Part shown: positions 1 through 9,178 of the stretch, piece by piece
How positions within the stretch are numbered: position 1 is the stretch's first letter
How the letters are laid out: the number at the start of each line of letters is the position of its first letter
Assembly (NCBI RefSeq): GCF_000524195.1
Contig: NW_020170532.1
Coordinates: forward strand, 15,083 to 31,469
DNA length: 16,387 nt
From: Echinococcus granulosus
Taxonomy: Eukaryota > Platyhelminthes > Cestoda > Cyclophyllidea > Taeniidae
Reading direction: 5' to 3'
The notes under the pieces: model-generated
Database searches by the model: none
What the model saw: only the letters and a program-made list of their open reading frames with translations
Told to the model about the DNA's origin: nothing
Made by a program: the position numbers and the translations under genes

Positions 1-984
1 GAGAATCTACTGCTATGTCGTCAGCATCTAAAAAGAATGGTTTTTTGAGGTGAGTCTCCCTTCCACTTGATTCAAATAACTTTTCGTCAATGACAAATAA
101 TTTAATTGAGAGTAGTAAAATGAAATGACCAAAGACCACAACTTTGTTTGCTTTGCTAAAAATAAGTGAGGGAGGTTTCCTTTGGTGCATTTACATTGCG
201 TGCCGTGTTTAGTTCCTTTTGCTAAGATATACATCGTTTAGTAAATGTAATGCATTCCCGAGGGTTAGCCTGTACTGTGCAATCCAGGAGCTTTAAAAAA
301 ATATTACAACTTAGAGGATATTAATGATATTACAGCGCGATTCCTTACCAGAAAGTTCACAAATTGCACTACTGTGCTCAAACTCATTTCATTTTTTGCA
401 AAGATTGCTAAATCAACAGATTCACAGAGCAAGTTGGATGTGTGCAAGAAGGAAGGGCTAAGACACAAAACGTGGACCCAACGTAGGAAGCATGACATGC
501 CTAAGAAATAAACTCGGAGAAACTAGGAAGGTGTAAGTAACAGCTAAGCTCAATACCTCAATGTGTCCTTCACGCAAAACAATGGGAGGAGAAATTTATC
601 CCAATCAAAATTAAAAAAACATAAAAAGTGTGTTTATTTCTGCTGTTACAACTGAATAGCACGATAATGTTAAATTTTGACGAGTATAATGAGTTCATGT
701 GATTTGCAACAATGTCTGCAGGTGAGACGATAATGGAGAGGCTCAGTCCTTATTCCAAAGAACACACCAGTAGATGTTGATGTCTTTTCGCCCCAATTAA
801 ATTTGGAATGTAACAGAAGCATATTGGTTGATGTCTGTATCATGTAAATTCACTCAAACAATTAATTATTCAGGAAAACGCTGGTATTATCCATTTTTCG
901 GAACGCAATGTAGGTGTTACAAATGAGATGAAGAGAGATTAAAAATGCTTGAATGAAGTCAAAAACCAGGGTGCAACATTCAGT
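1..984. other. Noncoding stretch, nothing recognised
   Basis: The sequence is A+T-rich with scattered short open frames on both strands, none longer than about 70 codons. I see no splice-flanked exon, no RNA gene and no clear repeat. It most resembles intergenic or deep intronic DNA. Confidence 0.5.
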
Positions 985-1165
985 CTCAGAGAATTAGACG
1001 TCAATCCACTGATAATTACCACCAATACCCAAGGCCCCACATAAAAGAGTTGCACATCTTTTATTGAATTGTTCTCTTCAAATGCGTCGACATTTGTCTG
1101 TGGTCATTCCATCATTTTGTAGGCAGCCACTGCACTCATCAGGTGGTTAGGTGCCTCTAATTGTA
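985..1165 (+). repeat. Dispersed repeat, copy A
   Basis: This segment aligns by eye with 3382-3563. The first 39 bases (985-1023) match without gaps at about 80 percent. After a poorly matching stretch, 1083-1130 matches 3480-3527 at 34 of 48 positions. Shared words include TCATTC, CAGA and AGACG. From 985 to 1130 the two copies have the same total length (146 nt), with compensating 2-nt gaps near 1050 and 1075. Similarity fades after about 1165. No coding frame runs through both copies and no terminal repeats or target-site duplications are visible, so the family type is unknown. The divergence suggests old copies. Confidence 0.6.
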
Positions 1166-1998
1166 TCCTTACTAAGCAGGCTCATTTATCAACTGGATGA
1201 TATTTATCAAATTAGTCACTTTTGTGGAGCCTTGCGTGATATGGTACCATTCAACCAGAAATTTAACCTAAGACTCTACTCCGACAGCGAGCATGAAAAA
1301 TCTAACCTGACAGGTGGCATTAGATGGTCCAAAATAGCACCAAAGTAGATTCTGATTGTTTTCTATTTTACATTATCATCCACCCATAGAGTCAAACAAA
1401 GACTCTTCAAGACCTCTGCAACATTTAACGTTCAACAATGATTATTCCTACCGACGCCTTATTGATAGAGTAATCCTTGATGAGGGTCGAACGACATTTG
1501 ACAGCATGAGTTCTCCTCACTGGTGCCAAAAAACCATGAAACAGTCACTAGACAGGTCTGATGTGGTAAGCATTCTCATAAATGTCATCATCAAAGTATT
1601 TCCTCTTATGTCACCATCTCTTCAACCTTCAGGATACGTGTTTGCATGGAAGCATGCAGTGAGCAGTGAATGAATCGCCTGGACATTAACTCCAGTAGCT
1701 GCTTACTCCTATATGTTTTTCTACAAATGCGCTGATCAGCGGTTGCCGTTTGACTGCCAACTCAAAGAAGACGTAGAAAGGAAACAAAATGGTATCGCCT
1801 CCTACCAGGTTTAACTGTCATGGGTTAAACACAGATCCATTGTCTTCACCAAATTAATGCAGCACCCATTTTGCAGTCTTTCGTAAATTGCAAAATGCCA
1901 TTTCTAACGAGTTGTATCCTAAAATGTACTAAGTTAGTGGTACATGATGCAATGCGGCACCTGCCCGAAGGTATTATTTGCGTTAAATGTAGGCTTAG
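1166..1998. other. Noncoding stretch, nothing recognised
   Basis: A 105-codon open frame at 1356-1673 has no ATG at its start, no protein-like motif and no good splice borders, so I treat it as chance. I see no repeat, hairpin cluster or RNA gene. Confidence 0.4.
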
Positions 1999-2403
1999 TA
2001 TCGGAAGAGAAAAAAGGAAAGACATCTGCTAAATGTCCAATCCTTCTCGAGTGTGATGGTCAGGTGCCAATGCCCAGAATTGCTGGTCATCATTGAGGCG
2101 CTGAAAGCGAAGGGTCGGAGACAGTGCAGTCGATGCATAAAACCGTGTCTCACCAATCCTACTTGTTACTCATTTGTGCTTAATTCTAAAAAATTTCGGA
2201 GTAGGCATGCAATATACGATTGGTTAAACGCTTATTTTGACAAAATTCGGTCAGTACTTACAGCATTAGTGACTGAGCCCACGTCATTGGCCCCTGTGGA
2301 CGAATGGCAGTTCGATCAAATGAAGACACAGTTGAATGTTTTCATCAGACTAGTCTGCTGGTTCCAATGCTATGGCTGCAGAGGCAAAAGAGAAGAACAC
2401 TGA
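1999..2403 (+). CDS. Cysteine-rich open frame of unknown status
   Basis: The frame is open from just after an in-frame TAG at 1996-1998 to a TGA at 2401-2403. The first ATG is at 2056 and would give 115 residues. The product is basic in its first half and has nine cysteines: a CQC near the start, a CSRCIKPC cluster near residue 24, and a C-x3-C-x2-C near the C-terminus. It also has three tryptophans and no low-complexity run, which is more protein-like than other frames here. An AG at 1997-1998 could act as a splice acceptor, but the tract before it is not pyrimidine-rich. I do not recognise a family. The length is only slightly above what chance gives in 16 kb, so this may be a decayed element, an isolated exon or nothing. 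Confidence 0.2.
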   Translation, partial: YRKRKKERHLLNVQSFSSVMVRCQCPELLVIIEALKAKGRRQCSRCIKPCLTNPTCYSFVLNSKKFRSRHAIYDWLNAYFDKIRSVLTALVTEPTSLAPVDEWQFDQMKTQLNVFIRLVCWFQCYGCRGKREEH

Positions 2404-3381
2404 ATCAGATGCATAGATGGCAGCTTCCGTGTCCTTTTTTCTTCCACAACAACATGAACATCAAGACACAGCTTACAGACACCAGATTATCCAACATTTT
2501 CTGTACAAAATGGCAAGGTTGAAGATAATTTTGGCTGCAAGGTGTCTTGCAATTCTGCCTGTGCACTGTGATTAGAGGAGAGAACACCTTGACATTGTTC
2601 GATTTCCAAGGCTTTAGCTTAGTCAACAATCAGAAATTGTGGCTTGTCTGTTGCGAAATAGATTGCGCCTATTCTAGTTGATGTATGATGCAAACAATTG
2701 TTTTTCTACAACACACGTAATTTTCGTTGATGTACTACCATTTAGGAGGAAGTAGTGGATACGCGATAGGGTTGCCCATGTGGTCCAGATGAATGCCAAA
2801 GTTGCATTACCACCAGAACTATATTTAAAGTAAGGCGTCTCGTGGAAAAGACTAAATTGGAAGAGAAGGTAAATTGATTAAAGAGTGACGAGTAGTACAA
2901 GCCTCGTGGGTAGTGCGTTAGCTTGGTGGTATCGCAAAGCATACCGCGTTATGCTCTTCCTCGTCCATCGTCGGGAAGTAGCGCCTCACACAATGTACTA
3001 GTTCCCGCTATAAAAGCATTTTTTCCACGAGAAGGCTTAAACTGTTCTTCAACTTACGGATTCTCGCCATTTTTTCGTCCATCTCACTTTATTTATAAGA
3101 GCTGTCCAGACCCACGCTTTCCTTTTAATTTTGGCACATATTAGGGGTCACCAATCCAAATTCTTCCTTTCTGTTTGCGAATTTAATCTGCAAATGCTTT
3201 CCAGTTCCTTGCATTAAAGGTTATGCTACATCTCCGTTTTACCAATCTGTGCTTCGATTTGCGATACAGTTGCGTGTATTCCGAACTTGCCCATTGAGAG
3301 ACTTGCCATTGTATCAAGAGTGTGTAGGGTGTATGCAGTGGGCGCGTGATGCATGATGCCTTAATAGTGGTAAATGTTGCC
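2404..3381. other. Noncoding stretch with one TATA-like box
   Basis: Open frames are short and unconvincing. The only item I can name is a TATAAAAG word at 3009-3016, listed separately. Confidence 0.4.
3009..3016 (+). promoter_or_regulatory. TATA-box-like word
   Basis: TATAAAAG matches the eukaryotic TATA consensus well and would place a start site near 3040. No supported gene begins downstream on this strand, so it may be a chance match. Confidence 0.15.
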
Positions 3382-3563
3382 CTCAGATAATCAGACGCCA
3401 ATCTATTGATAAATGCCACTGGTGTATGCGATAGCACGCAAAGAAAGTGTGCACTTCTAGTTTGATTGCTGTCTACAAGTGCATCGAAATTTGGCTCCTG
3501 TCATTCTCCTACTTTGCAGGGAGTCACAACAATTCTGGCCGTTATATGACATTAAATGACACA
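3382..3563 (+). repeat. Dispersed repeat, copy B
   Basis: This is the partner of copy A at 985-1165, in the same orientation and about 2.4 kb away. The strongest blocks are 3382-3420 and 3480-3527. After 3527 the match continues more weakly to about 3563 with shared GTTA, TG and TAA spacing. The sequence from 3517 (GCAG, then TCAC, AATTCT, CCGT) also resembles 8347-8369, so a third and shorter relative may exist. Confidence 0.6.
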
Positions 3564-4750
3564 TATGTTCCCAGTAAATGAATGAATTTTAGAACTTCTG
3601 TTATTAGGCTCGTTAAAAGGAAGGATTTTTGACATCTTCTATGCCCGGGTACAAAAGGCCTGAAAGTTAGTAGACTATGGATAAATTTAAAAGCATTGAA
3701 GTCGACGGCTCAACTGGTGCAGAAATACGTTGGGCTCGTATCAATCTAGACTTATACGCAATTTAGGTGTTTAATCATACAAGTGCCTGTGATCCTTTGT
3801 TTTAGAGATCAAAAGAAGGAAGAACTTCGGCCGTCTTTCATGTCAGGTAAAGTATCACTAAACAGCCAATCAGAGCTTTACCTTATTTTGTGGAAATTGA
3901 ACTCAAAAAAGCAGTCAAGAAAGAATTAAAACGCTAATTAAAGTGTTGCATTTAAGCACAAGCAAAAGACACAAATAATCAACGCCGAGCCTTTTGCACA
4001 GATCTACTCATCTTCCATGCATGGCAACCACACTATGGGGTACGCAATGTCAACCGAAGGACTCTCAACGGACGGCGGATATGTGTACATTCATCCATAC
4101 CCACGCATCATGCATTGACCGCAATAGGTAATTTGTCGCGCCTTTGCGTCACAATTTTATGGGGCTTGCCAAACTATTAGCAGCAGGCCTACGTTTAGCA
4201 TATTCTGTATGGGTGCCACTCGTGTGCGACTTCCAGACCGACTGTCACGAATATGTGACATGTGTCATTGATCAATTTATAATGAATGCTTCATGCGTCA
4301 GAAATTGATAGATTAAGTTTACGAGTATCTATTGCATCATCTTTTATATTTAAGTGTGAAGATTGGTTATCTTGAAGGGAGAAGATGGAAGGGAACTCGC
4401 TAAATGCTACCTGTCCTCTAGATAAGTATAAACACGTAATGCCGATATCCTACAGCACGATTAGCTCAATTCACAATTCAGTTGGACTGTCGTTATTTCT
4501 TGCATGTTTCTAAAACAAATCATGAGACAAACTAAAAGTGTACTTCAAGAAATGAAATAGGTTTATGTAATGGGATGCAATTTTCGGAATTAAAAGACAA
4601 GGACTCTTTAAAACTTTCAAATTTCTAAGGCTTTTGCGTTGAAAAAAAATCACTTTTAAAAACACATTGCTTTCGATGAATGGTGCACCTTATAATGAAG
4701 GGCATCAAGCCCATCATGATACTATTTTTATTTAGGAAAAAAAATCCCGA
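3564..4750. other. Noncoding stretch, nothing recognised
   Basis: The sequence is A+T-rich. No open frame, exon border, RNA gene or repeat that I can support is present. The last 150 bases are rich in A-runs and lead abruptly into the hairpin cluster that starts at 4751. Confidence 0.5.
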
Positions 4751-4976
4751 GACCATAGACGCATGCTGTTGGCTATGGTCAAGGTTACGGGACAAGCCTT
4801 GACCAGCCAGCAAATATAATGACCTGGGTAAAGTTACGGTACGCACAAACCCCAGTCAAGTTGCTCGCATTAACCAATTGGAAGGCCAAGAGCCCTTCCA
4901 GAACCCCATCGGCTGGGATCAATGCCGCAGGCCCAGTCCCTCGTGGCCTTGGGTGGCCTGGGAGTGGCATCCGATC
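4751..4976. other. Hairpin-dense segment, possible structured RNA or foldback element
   Basis: Five inverted repeats lie within 226 nt. First, GACCATAG (4751-4758) pairs with CTATGGTC (4773-4780). Second, GGTCAAGG (4777-4784) pairs with CCTTGACC (4797-4804). Third, CTGGG (4824-4828) pairs with CCCAG (4851-4855). Fourth, TGGAAGG (4879-4885) pairs with CCTTCCA (4894-4900). Fifth, a bulged long stem pairs GATC, ATGCC and AGGCC (4917-4933) with GGCCT, GGCAT and GATC (4955-4976). The palindrome CCAATTGG sits at 4874-4881. The first two stems share GGTC and cannot form together. No hammerhead core or tRNA boxes are visible. A single 8-bp stem is expected by chance in 16 kb, so only the clustering is notable. 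Confidence 0.4.
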
Positions 4977-5090
4977 ACCGCAGACGCCACTGGAGCCCGC
5001 GCGTGGAACCGCTCACCCCCGCAACAGACCTCGCCCCAACTCCACACTTGGTTGTACCTGCATTTGCGCCTCCTCGATTCATCATTCCCT
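4860..5090. other. GC-rich, CpG-bearing block
   Basis: From about 4860 the composition changes sharply. Positions 4921-5040 are roughly two thirds G+C and contain many CpG dinucleotides, while the flanks are A+T- or T-rich. Several frames stay open across it, which GC-rich sequence does by default, and none has a convincing start or domain. It could be part of an inserted repeat, a regulatory CpG-rich segment, or the 5' part of an element whose 3' part is the pyrimidine belt. Confidence 0.45.
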
Positions 5091-6240
5091 ACCCTTTCTT
5101 ACATCATTCCCTCCACTATGCCTTTCTCCACCTCTCTGGCTAACTGTCACTCATCCCGCCTCCTATGGGACACTACTCAAGTCCGCAGAGTAGTCCACAT
5201 TACTTCTTCTCTCTGTTCACCTCTCCTCATGCCTTTTCTGTCCTGTACCCACATACATATGCCCTTACGCATGTACAAACACGTTCATTCTCCTATCACA
5301 TTAACAACCCACTATTTCTGCTCCATCATCCACTTTCTCACCAATACACTTCTCTTCAATCTCCACCTGTTATTATTATTATTATTACTCCTATTATCAT
5401 TACTAAGATTTATTCTCATGCAAACACATTTAATTATCTCATCAACCTCATGCATTTTACTTTGTCATCTCCTTCTTAGTCCTCCTCTTTTTCTTCCTAT
5501 TGTTGTTATTATTATCAGCATAATTATTTGGATCATTATCAATTATCCTCATGCCAAACGCATTCGCCAATCAGATCATCACTCTCATTCATCTTCTTCT
5601 TCCCCCTCCTTCTCCCCATCAACATTGCCATTCTGCACCAGCCAATGTATCAATCTGGCTTTATTTCACATTTACATTAGCCACTTACCACCTTACCAAG
5701 AAGAGAAGCTGTGTCAGCGACACAGCCCCGCATACCATCACTCCATCACCTTACATAGCAGTGCTCCCTTGCTTACCCTATCAGCATTATAGACATCAAT
5801 AGGGGCCATTCAGGTTGTTCTTGCCCTTTCTACCCACATATATTAATGCTCTCTTATCACTATTTGATTTTACTTGCCCCCTCCTTCTCTCAAACTATTC
5901 CTCTTTCACACAAGTAGTCACTGTTCAATACTTTATTTCTCACGATGATATTTACTTGTCTTACACTTTTGTCTTAGTACCAATCATTTGTTTTATTTTA
6001 TTGACTTTGGTTATTTATCTTTTCCCATGCAACTTTTATTGATAAATGGCTGTTTTAATTGCCTAATCTTAGCATTGTTTTTGCTTTATGTATCGTCCGA
6101 TACTGCGTTTTTAATCTTTTTCTTATTTCTTAACAAAAATCTCAATTACTCCTGCTTGTTATACTAAGCAATCGTTAAGTAACAGCTCCAAATTTCCTTT
6201 GCTTTGCATTCGTTCTTCATTTAACTCGTGCCTGCATTTT
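5091..6240. other. Pyrimidine-rich belt
   Basis: The + strand is dominated by C and T, with repeated TCAT, CTTC and CACTC-like words. Because stop codons need purines, frames stay open here by composition: one runs from 4878 to 5792. Its product is mostly Leu, Ser, His, Pro and Ile with a poly-Leu run over the microsatellite, and its first ATG is far inside, at 5118. I read it as noncoding. Confidence 0.5.
5369..5388 (+). repeat. (TTA)n microsatellite
   Basis: Six or more uninterrupted TTA/ATT triplets are followed by an imperfect continuation to about 5405. A weaker TTG/TTA cluster recurs at about 5501-5520. Confidence 0.85.
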
Positions 6241-6771
6241 GGCTGCAGACGGTTTGTATGTTGAAGAAAAGGCTAGCTTTGTTTAACAATCAGCTCTTCT
6301 TCAAGAAAGTTATGTCTTGGATCCTTCTGAACTACCGTTTGTCTGTTTCTGATGGACCATTATTCCATAAGCATGGATGTTCTTCCAATAGTTCCAACCG
6401 CTAATGTCGCGTTTTGTATGATTTCGCACATTACTTAGGTAAGGAATATTTGTAATTTATCACTTGTTATGCCTTTTATATCATTTTCTTTTTATATCAT
6501 CCTTGTTTCACATCAAAGTTTTTTCCATGCTTATAAGTATCTCTCATTAATATTAATTTGTCTTTACCGTCTTCTGCTTCTTTCTGTTTACGATCCTTTA
6601 CTTACTATTCAGTGTTCATTTCTATGTTCTGTACTATCAACTATTTCAAGTTATTACCTCTTCTTTACGGTATCGCTTATGCTTCACCTAATGTCAAGTA
6701 CAGCGATTACTTCTTGTTCCCTTTTATTTCTCCTTTTCCAGCATAAAACACTACTACGTTCTTTTTTGTTA
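6241..6771 (+). repeat. Tandem array unit 1
   Basis: The first unit. The T/C-rich sequence before it shows no clear further copy, so the array seems to begin here. Confidence 0.75.
6352..6438 (+). other. Conserved core frame of unit 1
   Basis: A 28-codon ATG frame (upstream in-frame TGA at 6328-6330) ends at TAG 6436-6438, followed by GTAAGG. Its product contains MDHYSISMD and PTANVAF. It aligns with the equivalent frames in units 2 and 3 and is one codon shorter. The opposite strand is also open here, so coding is unproven. Confidence 0.25.
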
Positions 6772-7294
6772 AGCTGTAGACGTAATATGTGTTGAAAAAA
6801 AGCTAATTTTGTTTAATAATCGGCCCTCCTTCACCACTATCACCTCTCGGACCCTTTTTAAAAAACTGTTTTTCTGTTTCTGATGGACCATTATTCCATG
6901 GGCATGGATGATGATCTTCCAACGATTCCAACTGCCAATCTCGCCTTTTATATCACTTCGCACAGCGCTTAGGTAAAATATATTTCTAATTTATCGCCTT
7001 TTATGGTTTTTGTGTCAATTTTCTTACCACACCATCTTTGTTTCACGTCGCAACCTGTTTCCACGCTTATTAATTCATCGTTGTCACTTTCTATCTTTTA
7101 CTGTATGCATTCTTTCATTTACTTTTTAGTATTTATCTCCATGCTTTGTACTGCCATCCCTTTCACGTGATTACCACTTTTTTCTCTACTTATACGGTGT
7201 CATTTGTATTTCACTTAGTGTCAAGTACAGCGATTGCTTCTTATTTCCTTTTTTCCTCCTTTTCTAGCATAAAACACTGCTAAGTTATCTATTT
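6772..7294 (+). repeat. Tandem array unit 2
   Basis: The middle unit, slightly shorter than the others because of small losses in its second half after about 7040. Confidence 0.75.
6883..6972 (+). other. Conserved core frame of unit 2
   Basis: A 29-codon ATG frame ends at TAG 6970-6972, followed by GTAAAA. Its product contains MDHYSMGMDDD and PTANLAF. The upstream in-frame stop is TAA at 6859-6861, nearly the same place as in the other units. Confidence 0.25.
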
Positions 7295-7836
7295 GGCTGC
7301 GGACGTATTGTGTGTTGGAGAAAGGGCTAATTTCGGTTAACAATCGGCTCGTCTTTTTCACGACAATTACGTTTATCTTCTTTTTTTAAACCGGCATTTG
7401 TCTCTTTCTTGTGGATAATTATTCCATCGGCATGGATTATGTTTTTCTCACAAATCCAACCGCCAATCTCGCATTTCATATGGCTTCGCACATTGCTTAG
7501 GTGAGGAATATTTGTAATTTCTCACTTCTTATGCCTTTCATATCACTTTCCGTCCATGTCATCCTTGTTTCACATCAAACTCTTTTTCCATATTTATAAG
7601 TACCACTCATTATTATTAATTTGTCGTTACTGCCTTCTACTTCTCTTCTGTTTGCCTTCTTTTATTTACTTCTCAATGCTTATCTCTGCTTTGCACTGTC
7701 AGGCCTTTCACGTTTTACATCTTTTTTTTACGGTATCATTTATGTTTCACTTAATGTCAAGTAAATCGATTGCTCCCTTTTTCATTTTACGTCCCCTTTT
7801 CTAACACAAAACACTCCTACCTTCTTTATTTGTTAA
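7295..7836 (+). repeat. Tandem array unit 3
   Basis: The last unit. Similarity ends after the ACACAAAACACT and TTGTTAA words, close to 7836, and unrelated sequence follows. Confidence 0.75.
7411..7500 (+). other. Conserved core frame of unit 3
   Basis: A 29-codon frame ends at TAG 7498-7500, followed by GTGAGG. The first codon is GTG where units 1 and 2 have ATG, so if this is coding it is not a standard start here. Its product contains VDNYSIGMD and PTANLAF. The upstream in-frame stop is TAA at 7387-7389. Confidence 0.2.
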
Positions 7837-8554
7837 ACTGAACAATTGTTCTTAGGCCAATACTTTAACCCGCTGCCTTGTGGGATACTTGGCTCATTTT
7901 AATGACGACTGCAGTTTGGCTGAAGTAGGATTATTTGTTGTAAACAAGGATGACGACGACAGCAACAATATTCAATATTGTGTTCATTTTGGCAGCAGTC
8001 CAATTTGCTACCTTTACTTCTACAGGTCTGCGTCTCCCTCTCTTTCTGTCTGTCCGTCTAGTGGATCTTCATTTCATCCCCACGGCTGTACCGTACTGCC
8101 GACCAATACGAAGTGCCAATCTTGTGTTCAATTTTACTTCCAAACTTGTTCTGCTGACAACGCCTGCCAATTTATCGCTTGTCATGTCTTTTTGCCCATA
8201 CCAATGATGAAGCATTCAATGCACGCGCATCGTTATCTGCGCAGTAGCGTACTTTTGCCCTTTGTGCCCTCTGACTTTTCATAATTTGGTGTAGTTAAAG
8301 GCACTTCCCTGTTCGTTAATCCTTTTTCAATTTTCCGTTTTCTGCTGCAGTCATCACAATTCTAACCGTGGGTTAATTTGAAATTGACAAAGTAATTTTT
8401 TCAGATTTCATTTCTTATCCTGGCACATTATTTTTGGACTGAAGGATGTTTGGCTTCATATCATAACCTCGACAAAGGGCTAGTTCGTTGATTGGATTTC
8501 AAAATACTATCTACTAGTAACCCATACCTGGAACGCTTACTCAATGCGATGTAA
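7837..8554. other. Noncoding stretch, nothing firm
   Basis: An 85-codon frame from 7950 has an ATG and a hydrophobic N-terminus, but no supporting splice sites or recognisable domain. I leave it uncalled. A short match to repeat copy B lies at 8346-8390. Confidence 0.35.
8346..8390 (+). repeat. Possible third fragment of the dispersed repeat
   Basis: GCAG, TCAC, AATTCT and CCGT occur in the same order and nearly the same spacing as at 3517-3552 (copy B). The match is short, needs a 3-nt gap and is only suggestive. Confidence 0.25.
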
Positions 8555-8750
8555 TTCGAGTATCCTAGCATTGTCTGGAAGTTGGCGTTTGTAACATACC
8601 CTCATCTTGAGGAAGTGCTGCTAACAGAAAAAGATATTAGAAGACATCTGAATGACCATCCCGTTTTAGGCTTGAAGCCTGTTGTTTGCTACGCCTTTAT
8701 GCAGTCTCAGTTGGCTAATTTATCTACTTCCTACTATGTTTTCTTCATCT

Positions 8751-8786
8751 TCCATCTATCCATCCATCCATCTATTCAGATGGATG
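8751..8786 (+). repeat. (TCCA)n microsatellite with a hairpin
   Basis: A TCCA/TCTA run ends in an inverted repeat: CATCCATCT (8765-8773) and AGATGGATG (8778-8786) around a 4-nt loop. The hairpin probably arose from the repeat itself. Confidence 0.8.
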
Positions 8787-9178
8787 TTTCCGAATCCAGC
8801 ATCATGCCTCGTGGCCACTACTCATTCCCTTGCATTTCATCAATTCATCTGTCATCCATTGATTCATCCCTCTCAATCCCTTTGAAGAGCCAGTATTTGT
8901 TCAAAAAGTTTGAATAATTTAACGTCCTAGTTTAAGTTGAATCAGTGATGTTTTGAAGGCTAAATTCGGCAGGAATGCAATCTTCAAAGGGAACATTATG
9001 ATATATGCATGGAGGCATTATGAAGCAAGACTAAATAAGGGTCTCGAGTTTGCTTTTACCTCACACATTGGTCGGGTTGGAGCGCCTCGTAATTCATCAC
9101 TTTTTGTGTCTTTCGTAAACTACTACACTTGATGCATGTGTTTTTGGGCAGCAACGTGTTTTTACCCCATATCCTCAG

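Larger units (their letters stand above)
6241..7836 (+). repeat. Three-copy tandem array, unit about 530 bp
   Basis: Three head-to-tail units start with related words: GGCTGCAGACG at 6241, AGCTGTAGACG at 6772 and GGCTGCGGACG at 7295. Each then has, in order: a GTTTAA-CAATC-like word, TTCTGATGGACC or its variant, GCATGGAT, a CAACCGCCAATC-like word, TCGCACA with CTTAGGT, CTTGTTTCACATC, TGTCAAGTA with CGATT, and CATAAAACACT. Unit lengths are about 531, 523 and 542. Units 1 and 3 agree best in the second half, where unit 2 lacks some bases. The units are substantially diverged, so the array is not recent. The + strand is T-rich. It resembles a small satellite or a local duplication; I do not recognise the family. 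Confidence 0.8.

Noticed and set aside
2885..2965. Possible tRNA or retroelement primer-binding site around TGGTATCGCAAAGC
   Set aside because: It cannot be folded into a cloverleaf, lacks a B-box, and the match to an initiator-tRNA complement is poor.
4878..5792. Open frame of 304 codons on the + strand, the longest in the window
   Set aside because: It starts at TTG, runs through the GC-rich block and then the C/T-rich belt where stops are rare by composition, and its product is dominated by Leu, Ser, His and Pro with a poly-Leu run over the microsatellite.
6343..6356. CTGATGG in the array core as a hammerhead ribozyme start
   Set aside because: The hammerhead needs CTGANGA and a paired GAAA; neither is present in any of the three units.
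6469..6795. Open frame of 108 codons in tandem unit 1, resembling one in unit 3 (7556-7804)
   Set aside because: The similarity comes from the tandem duplication. The frame is broken by stops in unit 2 and the product is a hydrophobic Leu/Ser/Phe mix typical of T-rich DNA.
7950..8207. ATG frame with a signal-peptide-like N-terminus
   Set aside because: It overlaps another frame of similar length, has no recognisable mature domain and no splice support.
8555..8917. Open frame of 120 codons whose first third looks protein-like (EEVLLTEKDIRRHLNDH)
   Set aside because: The second half crosses the TCCA microsatellite and low-complexity sequence, and I found no good donor after the plausible part. 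It may be a decayed fragment but I cannot support an exon.
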